A stretch of 64,000 bases of DNA from Spirosoma spitsbergense DSM 19989 (GTDB lineage: Bacteria > Bacteroidota > Bacteroidia > Cytophagales > Spirosomataceae). The DNA is taken from contig NZ_KB893433.1 in the NCBI RefSeq assembly GCF_000374085.1, forward strand, positions 1 through 64,000. The letters are read 5' to 3'. Shown here in pieces: positions 41,930 through 50,460 of this stretch. Numbering within the stretch: position 1 is the first letter of the stretch; each line of letters begins with the position of its first letter. Under the pieces are notes generated by a model that saw only the letters and a program-made list of their open reading frames with translations, searched no databases and was not told the DNA's origin. The translations under genes were made by a program, and so were the position numbers.

Positions 41930-43207
41930 TCATAGCGCAAAACGCAAACCAATGATCAGCGGAACCAATTCAACGATACAAAGGTACGAAAATAAATAAA
42001 GATTTTTGATAGGTTCAAGGCTGCGTATGACGAAGTATAGCAGCGCTAGACGGGTGGCATAAAAGATGACTACCGGCACTAGTAAGACGCTCTGCGACCA
42101 GGATACGACCCAAGTATTGTACGCTAGTATGGACAGAAGCAGGGTTAGAAACGTAAAAAATAACAGGGACGACTGTAGTATTTTGAAGTAGTGAATATTA
42201 ACCACCTCCTGCAGCTTATACAGCCCTCCCATCACCTCCAGCGAGATATATTTACCCAGAAGGCTTAAAAAGGTAACACCACTCAACAAAAAAAACTCAC
42301 TTAGCAACCCGCCCATATTCTGCCCCGCCAGTAATAATGTCCCCGATGTAAATACAGTTAGATCCTGGCTTTGCAAGAAGACAATCAAATAGGCAATGAC
42401 AAAGCTCAGATTAAGCGCAAAAAGCGTATTAGTACTACTTAATGGACGGTTGATAAGAAACGATTCTTCCTGTGCCCGAACGGACAGCAGATCGCGCAGG
42501 TTGTAAAATCGCTGAAAAGCGCGACGATAGAACGTAAACAGAAAAGTGTGAGTAGTCAGTAAAAATAATAGCCCCAGCCCCAGAAAGTCGTTATAAATAG
42601 TACTGGGACGAGGTCGCACACTTAGGTTATCATCATGCAACAGTATGGGCGTTTGCGTTGCGGACTTTGGGTAACCAATAAGTAATTGCTTGTTATCCAG
42701 ACCGGGACTGCCGTAAATAGTGAGAAATAGTTCAGGCTGACGATAGACCTTGTACAGGCTATCAATATTTAATACTTGCCAGCCTTCGGCACGGAGCTTT
42801 CGTTTGAGAGCAGCGTTGATAAACAGATAACCGTCCTGCCGGGTTGCAATAAGAAGGCTATAATGCCGGTTACTCTCCAGGTCTACATATACGCTCAGGG
42901 CCGTCTGGTCGGCATGTTTCTCAACAATGTAGGGTACGTAGGATTTGGCTCGTTCGTCATATACCTGAAAGTCATCTCGAAAATCGTGGACGGGGTAGTA
43001 TCGCTCGCCCGGGCCAGTGCCTGTCTGCCGAGGTTGAGCAAAAGCAGAGGAGATAGAGAAGACAAAGAGCAAAAAAGCGGATCGGGTCGCTGAACCGGAA
43101 GGAAAGAGCGAAAAAAGGCAGGAACAAGATACTATGTCAAGTCCTTTTACCATCTTTCGCTCTTTCCTTCCGGTTCGGCGACCCGATCCGCTCTTACACT
43201 TTTTCAT
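41930..43207 (-). CDS. DUF4271-domain membrane protein
   Basis: The 425-residue frame from ATG 43207 overlaps the sucD stop (ATGA). An export signal ends SSAFAQP near residue 58, and the C-terminal half (from about 200) has five or six membrane helices typical of DUF4271, such as [15 protein letters not shown] and [16 protein letters not shown]. The family is conserved next to hemD in Bacteroidetes; its function is unknown. The start is uncertain: an ATG at 43153 would give a 407-residue protein and a shorter n-region. Both starts lie within a 38-bp inverted repeat, so the palindrome has added the first residues or hides the real start. Confidence 0.8.
   Translation of the reverse strand: MKKCKSGSGRRTGRKERKMVKGLDIVSCSCLFSLFPSGSATRSAFLLFVFSISSAFAQPRQTGTGPGERYYPVHDFRDDFQVYDERAKSYVPYIVEKHADQTALSVYVDLESNRHYSLLIATRQDGYLFINAALKRKLRAEGWQVLNIDSLYKVYRQPELFLTIYGSPGLDNKQLLIGYPKSATQTPILLHDDNLSVRPRPSTIYNDFLGLGLLFLLTTHTFLFTFYRRAFQRFYNLRDLLSVRAQEESFLINRPLSSTNTLFALNLSFVIAYLIVFLQSQDLTVFTSGTLLLAGQNMGGLLSEFFLLSGVTFLSLLGKYISLEVMGGLYKLQEVVNIHYFKILQSSLLFFTFLTLLLSILAYNTWVVSWSQSVLLVPVVIFYATRLALLYFVIRSLEPIKNLYLFSYLCIVELVPLIIGLRFAL
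43076..43192. repeat. 38-bp inverted repeat over the start of the DUF4271 gene
   Basis: Bases 43076-43113 (from AGCGGATCGGGTCGC) and 43155-43192 are reverse complements at 37 of 38 positions; the 41-base loop is 43114-43154. The message of the DUF4271 gene would fold into a very stable hairpin covering the ATG at 43153 and its purine-rich GGAAGGAAAG. Both arms are in coding frame. Only this pair occurs in the window. Confidence 0.9.
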
Positions 43208-44079
43208 TTTCCCAGCGCCTTCAGCATCGTATCGCCGATAAGAGCAGGTGATTCAACTACGTGGATACCACACGCCCGCATAATAGCCATCTTGGCCGCT
43301 GCCGTATCATCTGCGCCACCAACAATAGCACCGGCGTGGCCCATCCGGCGACCCTTGGGGGCCGTTTGGCCGGCAATGAATCCCACAACGGGTTTACGAT
43401 TGCCATCGGCCTTGATCCAGTTAGCTGCCTCAGCTTCCATGCCGCCACCTATCTCGCCAATCATAACGATAGCATCGGTTTCCGGGTCATTCATAAGAAG
43501 TTCAACTGCCTGCTTGGTGGTAGTACCAATAATTGGATCGCCACCGATACCAATAGCTGTCGATTGCCCCAGGCCTGCTTTGGTGAGCTGGTCAACGGCT
43601 TCGTAGGTTAATGTACCTGACTTGGAAACGATTCCGATACGGCCTTTCTTGAAAATAAAGCCGGGCATAATCCCCACTTTACATTCTTCGGCGGTCATTA
43701 CACCAGGGCAGTTTGGCCCGATGAGTCTTACATCTTTATTATTCAGGTAGTTTTTCACCGCTACCATATCTTCCGTTGGAATACCTTCCGTAATGCAGAT
43801 AATCACTTTTATACCTGCTTCTGCGGCTTCCATAATAGCATCGGCAGCAAAAGCGGGCGGCACAAAAATGATGGATACATTGGCTCCGGCCTGGTCCACA
43901 GCTTGCTGAACCGTATTGAAAACAGGACGGTCGAGATGGGTTTGCCCTCCTTTTCCCGGCGTTACCCCACCAACAACGTTAGTACCGTATTCAATCATCT
44001 GCTGAGCATGAAAACTGCCTTCTGAGCCAGTGAAGCCCTGGACGATAATTTTTGAATCTTTGTTAACTAGAACAGACAT
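43204..44079 (-). CDS. sucD: Succinate-CoA ligase, alpha subunit
   Basis: The 291-residue protein starts with the CoA-binding Rossmann part ([19 protein letters not shown]) and has the conserved [17 protein letters not shown] and the catalytic [14 protein letters not shown], whose histidine is phosphorylated. It makes ATP or GTP from succinyl-CoA in the citric acid cycle as a complex with SucC; sucC is not in the window, so the genes are separate as often in this phylum. Its stop overlaps the DUF4271 start. Confidence 0.97.
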   Translation of the reverse strand: MSVLVNKDSKIIVQGFTGSEGSFHAQQMIEYGTNVVGGVTPGKGGQTHLDRPVFNTVQQAVDQAGANVSIIFVPPAFAADAIMEAAEAGIKVIICITEGIPTEDMVAVKNYLNNKDVRLIGPNCPGVMTAEECKVGIMPGFIFKKGRIGIVSKSGTLTYEAVDQLTKAGLGQSTAIGIGGDPIIGTTTKQAVELLMNDPETDAIVMIGEIGGGMEAEAANWIKADGNRKPVVGFIAGQTAPKGRRMGHAGAIVGGADDTAAAKMAIMRACGIHVVESPALIGDTMLKALGK

Positions 44080-44197
44080 AACAGGAATTTGGAAATCGTT
44101 GGCAATACGGACATACGGAAGAAAGCCGAAAAAATAGCGTTTAACCCGCTACCTTTATTCGTTTATCGGCCCTTCCTGCTTCTGGTAGAAAGTTGGG

Positions 44198-44205
44198 CAA
44201 AAGTA
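44198..44205 (-). promoter_or_regulatory. -7 promoter element of sucD
   Basis: On the minus strand this reads TACTTTTG, a full match to TAnnTTTG, about 120 bases before the sucD start. The -33 half is not clear. It lies in the shared region divergent from the membrane-protein gene at 44229. Confidence 0.35.
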
Positions 44206-44228
44206 GCCGAAACTTCCTAAATTACGTG

Positions 44229-44819
44229 ATGATTTTTTCGCATATCCTTTCCGGCTCTGTTCTGGCCGGAGTGGGCGTCGTGGTGTTCTGGCACTTTTTC
44301 GGACGCATTCCCCTGTTTAACCGACTCCTGTGGGGGTTCTTTTTCTTAACTATTTCCCTGGCCGCTCTGATCGGAGTGGTTCATTTTGCCGGAAACGAAT
44401 CACTGGAGCCGCTGCATGGTTCCGTGATTATCCTGTCCGATACGATGGGGGTTGTATGCGTCGTTATGGCGGTATATGCACTACTTAATCAGCGTACACT
44501 TTCCTTCTTTCCGTTTGTTGCTACCGTAGCATTTGGTTTGTTTCTTTTCACCTCTTTACTACTACCCCGCGTACGCGTTTTCACCCCGATTGTCCCATCG
44601 CTGGGTATCCTGGTCCTGATGTTACTAGCCGTATTTTCGCTGCTTCAGCGTAACAAACGGGGTCTTTGGATAGTGCTGGCCGCTATGATGATGGGCTTGG
44701 CTACCAAAGCAGAAGCATTTTACTCAATCATTCACCCAACGGATTTTTACCAGTACGCCACAGCACTATCCCTCTGGTTTTTTGGAAAGGCCTCCGATTG
44801 GCGCGTGGGCTTGCGGTAA
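44229..44819 (+). CDS. Hypothetical multi-spanning membrane protein
   Basis: From ATG 44229 (or GTG 44226) the protein is about 196 residues with six hydrophobic segments, for example LSGSVLAGVGVVVFWHFF, LLWGFFFLTISLAALIGV, FPFVATVAFGLFLFT and LGILVLMLLAVFSLL. One histidine in VHFAGNESLEPLHGS lies in a loop. I do not recognise a family. It overlaps nothing, and the topoisomerase IB gene starts 10 bases downstream, so the two are probably co-transcribed by chance or design. Confidence 0.6.
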   Translation: MIFSHILSGSVLAGVGVVVFWHFFGRIPLFNRLLWGFFFLTISLAALIGVVHFAGNESLEPLHGSVIILSDTMGVVCVVMAVYALLNQRTLSFFPFVATVAFGLFLFTSLLLPRVRVFTPIVPSLGILVLMLLAVFSLLQRNKRGLWIVLAAMMMGLATKAEAFYSIIHPTDFYQYATALSLWFFGKASDWRVGLR

Positions 44820-44829
44820 AGTATTTTTT

Positions 44830-45978
44830 ATGGTGCGCAGGAAGGCCAGCCTGATAACTATTTGGCGGATACAGCAGTTACTCAATGACGCATTTTTTAC
44901 CTACTCAACAACCGTGAATGCATCCGAGTTACTCCACGACCCCGTCGAAACGGCGCGGGCGGCCCGACTGGTTTACATGTCAGATACCATGCCGGGTATT
45001 CAGCGGCAGCATAACCAGAGCCTGTTTCGATATTTTGATACCCAGGGCAACGAGTTGACCGACTCCGATACCCTGACCCGCATCCAAAGCATGGCCCTGC
45101 CCCCTGCCTGGAAAAATGTCTGGATTAGCCCAAAAACCAACAGCCATTTGCAGGCAACGGGAATTGATACTAAAAATCGAAAACAGTACCGCTACCACCC
45201 AAAATGGAACGCGATTCGGAGTCAGACAAAGTTTTTCCGGATGGTAGCTTTTGGTCAGGCCCTCCCCCTGCTCCGTACCAGACTGGCCAGAGACCTGAAG
45301 ATCAGGATGCTCACTCGCGAAAAAGTGATCGCTATTGCGCTGAGCGTTATGGAGCAAACCCTCATTAGGGTCGGTAATGCAGCCTACGAGAAAGAGTATG
45401 GCACATATGGCCTTACCACCCTCAAAGACCGTCACGTAAAAATGGATGGTCGTGAAGTCCGGTTTAGTTTCAAAGGAAAAAAAGGCATTTATCACGATAT
45501 AACTCTGCTTGACAGGCGGTTATCTCGTCTAGTAAAAGCCTGCCGGGATATTCCGGGTAAAGAGTTATTTCAATACGTCGATGCGGAGGGTAACCGCCAC
45601 CCAATCGACTCGGGTATGGTGAACGACTATCTGCACGAAACAATGGGCGACGATTTCTCGGCGAAGGATTTCCGAACCTGGGCGGGTACCGTAAACGCTT
45701 TTCGACTGCTGGCCGAACTGGCTCCCTGTGAAACCGAAAAAGATCGGAAGAAAAACGTGAACACAATACTGGATGAGGTATCTCACAAGCTGGGAAATAC
45801 CCGAACCGTTTGCCGAAAACACTATGTACATCCCCAGATTCTGGAAGCCTACGAATGCCAGGATTTAACCCCATATATCAAACAAAAGGCCCGTTTTAAG
45901 CAAACGGACCCGCACGGGCTGGACGGCACCGAAAAATTATTGCTGAAGTTTCTAAAAGACCAAACTCAGAAGCATTAA
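44830..45978 (+). CDS. DNA topoisomerase IB (poxvirus type)
   Basis: From ATG 44830 the protein is 382 residues, near the usual length of the small bacterial TopIB. Conserved pieces are MALPPAWKNVWISP, ATGIDTKNRKQYRYHPKW, GNAAYEKEYGTYGLTTLKDRH with the K and H, FRTWAGTVNAF with an arginine, and CRKHYVHP with the catalytic tyrosine near residue 332. It relaxes supercoils through a 3'-phosphotyrosyl bond without ATP. It is an accessory enzyme in bacteria. It follows a membrane-protein gene with 10 bases between. Confidence 0.9.
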   Translation: MVRRKASLITIWRIQQLLNDAFFTYSTTVNASELLHDPVETARAARLVYMSDTMPGIQRQHNQSLFRYFDTQGNELTDSDTLTRIQSMALPPAWKNVWISPKTNSHLQATGIDTKNRKQYRYHPKWNAIRSQTKFFRMVAFGQALPLLRTRLARDLKIRMLTREKVIAIALSVMEQTLIRVGNAAYEKEYGTYGLTTLKDRHVKMDGREVRFSFKGKKGIYHDITLLDRRLSRLVKACRDIPGKELFQYVDAEGNRHPIDSGMVNDYLHETMGDDFSAKDFRTWAGTVNAFRLLAELAPCETEKDRKKNVNTILDEVSHKLGNTRTVCRKHYVHPQILEAYECQDLTPYIKQKARFKQTDPHGLDGTEKLLLKFLKDQTQKH

Positions 45979-46149
45979 GCACCGAAGTGCAGGCAAGTCT
46001 GCTCAAGTAACGGCCCTTACCTGGGCAGAACAAACAGATTATTCAGGAATAAAATCAATAATAGCGTCCCAATAGAATCAAACTAATTTGTGCCGGTTCC
46101 CACGTTTGTAAAACAATCAACAAAAGTGGGGAAATGTCTCCACAGCATC

Positions 46150-46190
46150 AAAAAAGCGCCGACCTAAGTAAATCGGTCAGCGCTTTTTTT
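46150..46190. terminator. Bidirectional terminator
   Basis: A near-perfect stem, AAAAAAGCGCCGACC with GGTCAGCGCTTTTTT, has one C-A mismatch, a short loop, and ends in a long T-run. It lies between topoisomerase IB and the converging lipoprotein gene, serving both. Confidence 0.8.
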
Positions 46191-46215
46191 AAGGCTGTGT
46201 AATTGGTAAAGACGC

Positions 46216-46731
46216 TTAGTTTTTACCGTCAAGCTTATCACCTGCTTTGTCGAAGGCGTCACCGATTTCACGACCTGCCTGCTTAAAGCCGCTTTTCACA
46301 TCCTGCCAGGCATCGGCAGTAGCATTCTTAGCCTTGTCCATGTCATCGTCCAGTTCTTTCCGTTGCTCTTCCAGCTTGGCTTTCTGGCGCTCTGTTTCAG
46401 CCTTTGCCTTATCGCTTTGCTTATCTGCTTTTGCCTGCAATTCGTCTATTTTAGCATCCAGCTTATCTTTTTGTACTTTCATTTTCTCTATGGCTTCATC
46501 GCGTTCCCGCTTAAAATCATCAGCCATTTCGTCCGTTTTGGCATCGGCTTTATCTGCTGCGTCGTTGGCATCGGCAGACATTGCATCCCCCGTGTTTTCG
46601 ATGGCGTCCTCAGTACGTGATTCTTTCTTTCCATCAGAGCTACAGGCCTGAAATAGAGCCAGTGATGCTACGAGTAGCAACGTGCCAGCAACGTGTTTGA
46701 TACGGGTCATTAGCAATAAGGACTTTTTCAT
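46216..46731 (-). CDS. Coiled-coil lipoprotein
   Basis: From ATG 46731 the protein is 171 residues. A signal peptide ends at the lipobox LALFQAC, near residue 30. The rest is a highly charged helix without aromatic residues except a tryptophan in the end block (DAWQDVKSGFKQAGREI), with heptads such as EKMKVQKDKLDAKIDELQAK. This looks like an envelope-spanning lipoprotein in the manner of Lpp-like or YtxH/apolipoprotein-like stress proteins. It is anchored in the outer or inner membrane. Function unknown; single gene. Confidence 0.75.
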   Translation of the reverse strand: MKKSLLLMTRIKHVAGTLLLVASLALFQACSSDGKKESRTEDAIENTGDAMSADANDAADKADAKTDEMADDFKRERDEAIEKMKVQKDKLDAKIDELQAKADKQSDKAKAETERQKAKLEEQRKELDDDMDKAKNATADAWQDVKSGFKQAGREIGDAFDKAGDKLDGKN

Positions 46732-47199
46732 AATGATTATTGTGTAGTTTGATTTACAAAACCACGTTTGCAAAGGACATGCCAGAAAAAGGAGTTCGTA
46801 CATGCTCGTGTACAATCAGTTATTCTGTTAGCTCTGTATGAAATGACAGGATAGATGGAGTAATGAGTGAGCACTACAGTAGTTATCCAGGACCAACTGG
46901 TAAACGTCGGGTTAATCTCCGGGTTACAGGAAAGTCCCCTACGTTCTGTACCGCTGCCAGGTTGTTGACAGTGTCCTGAATAGGTAACAGGATCATAAAT
47001 AGGGAGGTGCGGAGCTAATAAGTTCTACGTTTGAATATTAAAGACCCTATCAAACAACTAATTTTGATTTTATACGGTTGACTATTAGTAGGACAGGCAA
47101 TTTGATATGAACTGATGACAGTTCAATACAAAAACGCTCCTCTCAAAAACCATAACCTGTTTATAGCAAACAGGTTATTCGTACGTAAACCAATAAAGA
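46732..47199 (+). promoter_or_regulatory. 468-base intergenic region: promoter and leader hairpin of the cold-shock gene
   Basis: No gene is visible here. A TAATTTTG (47059-47066) matches the -7 consensus exactly and would start a message with a leader of about 125 bases. In this leader, ATAACCTGTTT (47152-47162) pairs perfectly with AAACAGGTTAT (47168-47178) around a 5-base loop, ending 21 bases before the ATG. Cold-shock genes often have long structured leaders that respond to temperature, and this hairpin is well placed for that. It has no T-run, so it is not a terminator. Confidence 0.45.
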
Positions 47200-47643
47200 A
47201 TGGAGACATTTAGTAAAAAAGAAAAAGAAAAAGCAAGACAGAAAAAGAGGAAAGACAAAGAAGAAAAACGGGAAGAACGGAAAGCAAATGCGCAGAAAGG
47301 GCAAGCACTTGATCTGATGATGGCCTACGTGGATGAAAATGGAAATATTACCTCCACACCGCCCGATCCCCGGAAGAAACGGGTTATTGATCAGGAAGAC
47401 ATTCAGATTGGCGTATCCAGACAAGAAGCAGTTGAAGCGCAGGATGTAGTTCGCCAGGGAATCGTAACATTTTTCAATGCCTCTAAGGGCTACGGTTTCA
47501 TACGGGATCTTCAGACGCAGGAAAGTATATTTGTACACATGAACGGTTTAGTTGATGCAGTGGGCGAACAGGACAAAGTAACCTTCGAAGTCACAAGGAC
47601 CCCAAAGGGGCTAAACGCGGTTGATGTAAAAAAGGTCGTTTAG
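47200..47643 (+). CDS. Cold-shock-domain protein with basic N-terminal extension
   Basis: The 147-residue protein begins with about 35 residues made almost only of K, R, E, Q and A, then a linker, and a cold-shock domain from about residue 80 (GIVTFFNASKGYGFIRDLQT). RNP1 reads KGYGFI and RNP2 reads ESIFVHM, so nucleic-acid binding is intact. It is about twice the length of CspA. This extended form is typical of Bacteroidetes and probably acts as an RNA chaperone or ribosome-linked protein. The charged start may bind RNA or the ribosome. Confidence 0.9.
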   Translation: METFSKKEKEKARQKKRKDKEEKREERKANAQKGQALDLMMAYVDENGNITSTPPDPRKKRVIDQEDIQIGVSRQEAVEAQDVVRQGIVTFFNASKGYGFIRDLQTQESIFVHMNGLVDAVGEQDKVTFEVTRTPKGLNAVDVKKVV

Positions 47644-47778
47644 CGTAAGCTAATTCGCTATCAGACGGTATTCTGCCAGCTGCTGCCAGAAATTATAGTA
47701 CCAACGACGGCCACTCCTCGTTGTCCAGTAAAGCCAGGTGCCAACGCGGACACCAGCCCCATCACTATCATCTATATT

Positions 47779-47958
47779 ATGAGTAAGCCGATTTACACCT
47801 CCATCCCCCCCACTACCGATAACGTTTACTGGATGCTCAAATTCTCGGACGGGAAAACCAGCATCTATGTCCCACGGGATAGAGAGCTTGATCGAAAACT
47901 CAAGATTAAATTTCAGGCCGAAGTAGCTGCCCGCACATCGCCGAAACGCAAAAAGTAA
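47779..47958 (+). CDS. Small basic hypothetical protein
   Basis: A 59-codon frame begins MSKPIYTSIPPTTDNVYWML and ends TSPKRKK. It is in a 487-base gap between the cold-shock and SulP genes. The composition looks like a protein: an ordered middle (WMLKFSDGKTSIYVPRD) and a basic tail that could bind nucleic acid. There is a stop at 47958 and no other frame of the kind. I do not recognise it. The rest of the gap (47644-47778 and 47959-48130) shows nothing clear. Confidence 0.4.
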   Translation: MSKPIYTSIPPTTDNVYWMLKFSDGKTSIYVPRDRELDRKLKIKFQAEVAARTSPKRKK

Positions 47959-48130
47959 CGGCGGACACTTTCATCCGTTTCTGAAAGGCGACTAAAACGA
48001 CAGGCCTTGTCAATGGGGTTTGCTCACGGAGTGTTGCCTTTTCGTTGGTGCAATGTAACATTTTTTGCAATTTGTCATGATTTTGCCCCTTCCGGCAAAG
48101 CACTGAATCTACGACATATCTACTCAGAAA

Positions 48131-49723
48131 ATGCCCTATTATAGCCCTTTTCGGTCACTAACGCACTACCGTACAGCCTATCTGCCAGATGATATGACGG
48201 CCGGGCTGTCCGTTTTTTTTGTATCTCTCCCGTTGTGTCTTGGTATTGCTCTGGCTTCGGGAGCACCCTTGTTTGCTGGTTTAGTCGCCGGTATCATCGG
48301 AGGAATGGTAGTTGGGTTATTATCCGGTTCAGAGGTAAGTGTTAGTGGCCCGGCGGCCGGACTGGCCGTCATTGTCATTGAAGCCATACGGGCATCCGGC
48401 TCTTACAGGGCCTTTTTGGTAGCCGTTATTCTGGCGGGTATTTTTCAACTTATACTAAGTCTGGTAAAGGCGGGGCGGCTTAGCGGATTCTTTCCTAATT
48501 CAGTAATAAGGGGGATGCTGGTGGGTATTGGTCTGGTCATTTTATTGAAACAGATTCCCCACGCGTTAGGGCGCGATAACGATTTCGAAGGAGATTATGA
48601 GTTTCGGCAATTGGCGGATAGTGAAAACACTCTCTCTGAAATTTATCGGGCGTTAGTAACGGCTAGTCCCGGAGCGATACTAATTAGCGTTGCAGCCCTG
48701 CTGATCCTTATCTTTTGGCGTAAGCAGGAAGAAAAGGGCAGTCGTTTTTTCAAGATCGTGCCAGCGGCATTGCTCGTGGTGTTGGTCGGTATCGGGCTAA
48801 ATGAATTATTCCGCTACTACGTGCCGGGCTGGTATTTAGGGAACTCAAATCAACACATGGTTCGTATTCCGATCCTATCGGAAAATAAGTCGTGGACATC
48901 TATTTTCGATTCCCCGGATTTCAGTGCGTTGCGCACAATTCGTACCTACGGTATTGCCGGTACATTGGCGGTGGTAGCCAGTCTTCAGGGATTAATCAAT
49001 GTGGAAGCTGCCGACCGGGTTGACCGGCTCCGTCGGGTGTCTTCTACTAACCGGGAGCTGGCCGCACTGGGGATCGGGAATATCCTGTCGGGCCTGGTAG
49101 GCGGTTTACCTATCACGTCTGTTGCGGTGCGTACCTCGACCAATATTTTCAACAATTCCAGAACCCGGCTATCTACCATGATACAGGGATTTCTGTTGCT
49201 GATATCTGTATTTCTGGCGGCCTCTGTGCTCAACCGTATCCCGTTGGCCTGCCTGGCGTCTATCCTGATTGTGGTTGGATACCGGTTGGCAAATCCAACT
49301 GTTTTCAAGTCGGTTTACCGGGAAGGTATGAGCCAGTTTATTCCGTTTATCGTAACGATACTTGGCATCTTGTTTACGAATCTGTTGATTGGTATTCTGG
49401 TTGGTTTAATGGTAGGATATTCATTTGTTCTCTACACCAATGCCCAATCGTCGTTCCGGGTTATTCGTGATGGGCACAATGTGCTGGTGAAGTTTCAAAA
49501 GGACATCTATTTTCCGAGTAAACCACGTTTGAAAGAAACCCTGCGGTCACTGAAACCCGGTGATTCAGTGCTGATAGACGGGCGTTACGCCAGCTTTATC
49601 GACCATGATATTTACACATTGCTGACAGAGTTCGCCCAAACTGCCCGCACCTCAGATATCAATTATGAACTTCGGGATGTGACAAAAGAAAAACGAAACT
49701 TGCGCAGTCATGCAACCATCTGA
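48131..49723 (+). CDS. SulP-family anion transporter (possible bicarbonate transporter)
   Basis: The 530-residue protein has about eleven to twelve membrane helices with the SulP signature SLPLCLGIALASGAPL and SVSGPAAGLAVIV in the first half and GGLPITSVAVRTSTNIFNNS in the second, then a cytoplasmic STAS-like tail from about residue 440 (VLVKFQKDIYFPSKPRLKE, PGDSVLIDGRYASFID). SulP proteins import sulfate, bicarbonate or other anions. The stop overlaps the start of a carbonic anhydrase by 14 bases, which points to bicarbonate as in BicA-type uptake. Confidence 0.9.
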   Translation: MPYYSPFRSLTHYRTAYLPDDMTAGLSVFFVSLPLCLGIALASGAPLFAGLVAGIIGGMVVGLLSGSEVSVSGPAAGLAVIVIEAIRASGSYRAFLVAVILAGIFQLILSLVKAGRLSGFFPNSVIRGMLVGIGLVILLKQIPHALGRDNDFEGDYEFRQLADSENTLSEIYRALVTASPGAILISVAALLILIFWRKQEEKGSRFFKIVPAALLVVLVGIGLNELFRYYVPGWYLGNSNQHMVRIPILSENKSWTSIFDSPDFSALRTIRTYGIAGTLAVVASLQGLINVEAADRVDRLRRVSSTNRELAALGIGNILSGLVGGLPITSVAVRTSTNIFNNSRTRLSTMIQGFLLLISVFLAASVLNRIPLACLASILIVVGYRLANPTVFKSVYREGMSQFIPFIVTILGILFTNLLIGILVGLMVGYSFVLYTNAQSSFRVIRDGHNVLVKFQKDIYFPSKPRLKETLRSLKPGDSVLIDGRYASFIDHDIYTLLTEFAQTARTSDINYELRDVTKEKRNLRSHATI

Positions 49724-50351
49724 GAAACTACTTCTATTCAATAAAGCGTGGGTTCAGGACAAGCTTGAATTGAATGACCGTTACTTCGAATCCTTAGCTG
49801 CCGATCAAAAGCCTGATTTTTTATGGATTGGCTGCTCAGACAGCCGTGTACCTGCTAATGAAGTTACGGGCACAGATCCCGGCGAAATGTTTGTACACCG
49901 CAACATTGCCAACCTGGTCGTTCCCGGCGATTTGAACGTGCTGAGCGTAGTGCAATATGCAGTAGAAGTACTTCAGGTGAAACACGTTATTATTTGCGGC
50001 CATTATGAGTGTGGAGGGGTGAAGGCGGCTATGGCAGACAAAAAACTTGGCCTGATTGATGAGTGGCTGGTCAACATAAAACACGTACAGCATAAATACC
50101 AGGACGAGCTGAACCATATTAACGATACTCAGGATCGTTTCGACCGCCTGGTCGAGCTGAACGTTCAGCAGCAGATTTTAAACCTATCCGAAACTGCCAG
50201 TGTCCAGAATATGTGGGCCACCCATCAGATACCGAGTTTACACGGTTGGGTGCTGAACCTGCGTAGCGGCCTGCTAAAAGAAGTAATAAACCGGGTCCCC
50301 TCCAATTCCGTATCCGGTCCTGCCTTTAAAACAACGCCCGTTAGTCATTAA
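49710..50351 (+). CDS. Beta-class carbonic anhydrase (copy 2)
   Basis: The 213-residue enzyme has C42-S-D44-S-R46, FVHRNIANLV at 61-70 and H98-YE-C101-GG, so the zinc site is complete. It shares key residues with copy 1 at the same numbers, but has HYECGG where copy 1 has HYGCGG. Its start lies within the SulP gene (14-base overlap), so the transporter and enzyme are made together, with the enzyme turning imported bicarbonate to CO2 or the reverse. Confidence 0.95.
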   Translation: MQPSEKLLLFNKAWVQDKLELNDRYFESLAADQKPDFLWIGCSDSRVPANEVTGTDPGEMFVHRNIANLVVPGDLNVLSVVQYAVEVLQVKHVIICGHYECGGVKAAMADKKLGLIDEWLVNIKHVQHKYQDELNHINDTQDRFDRLVELNVQQQILNLSETASVQNMWATHQIPSLHGWVLNLRSGLLKEVINRVPSNSVSGPAFKTTPVSH

Positions 50352-50460
50352 TGACGTTCTGACTACAATTTGACAAGACTAATTTCTGGAACTTTTGGCT
50401 CTCTTGTTGTTTAAGCAGACAGTCGAACCGTATCGGCTCCTGTCTAACACTCAACAGTTT

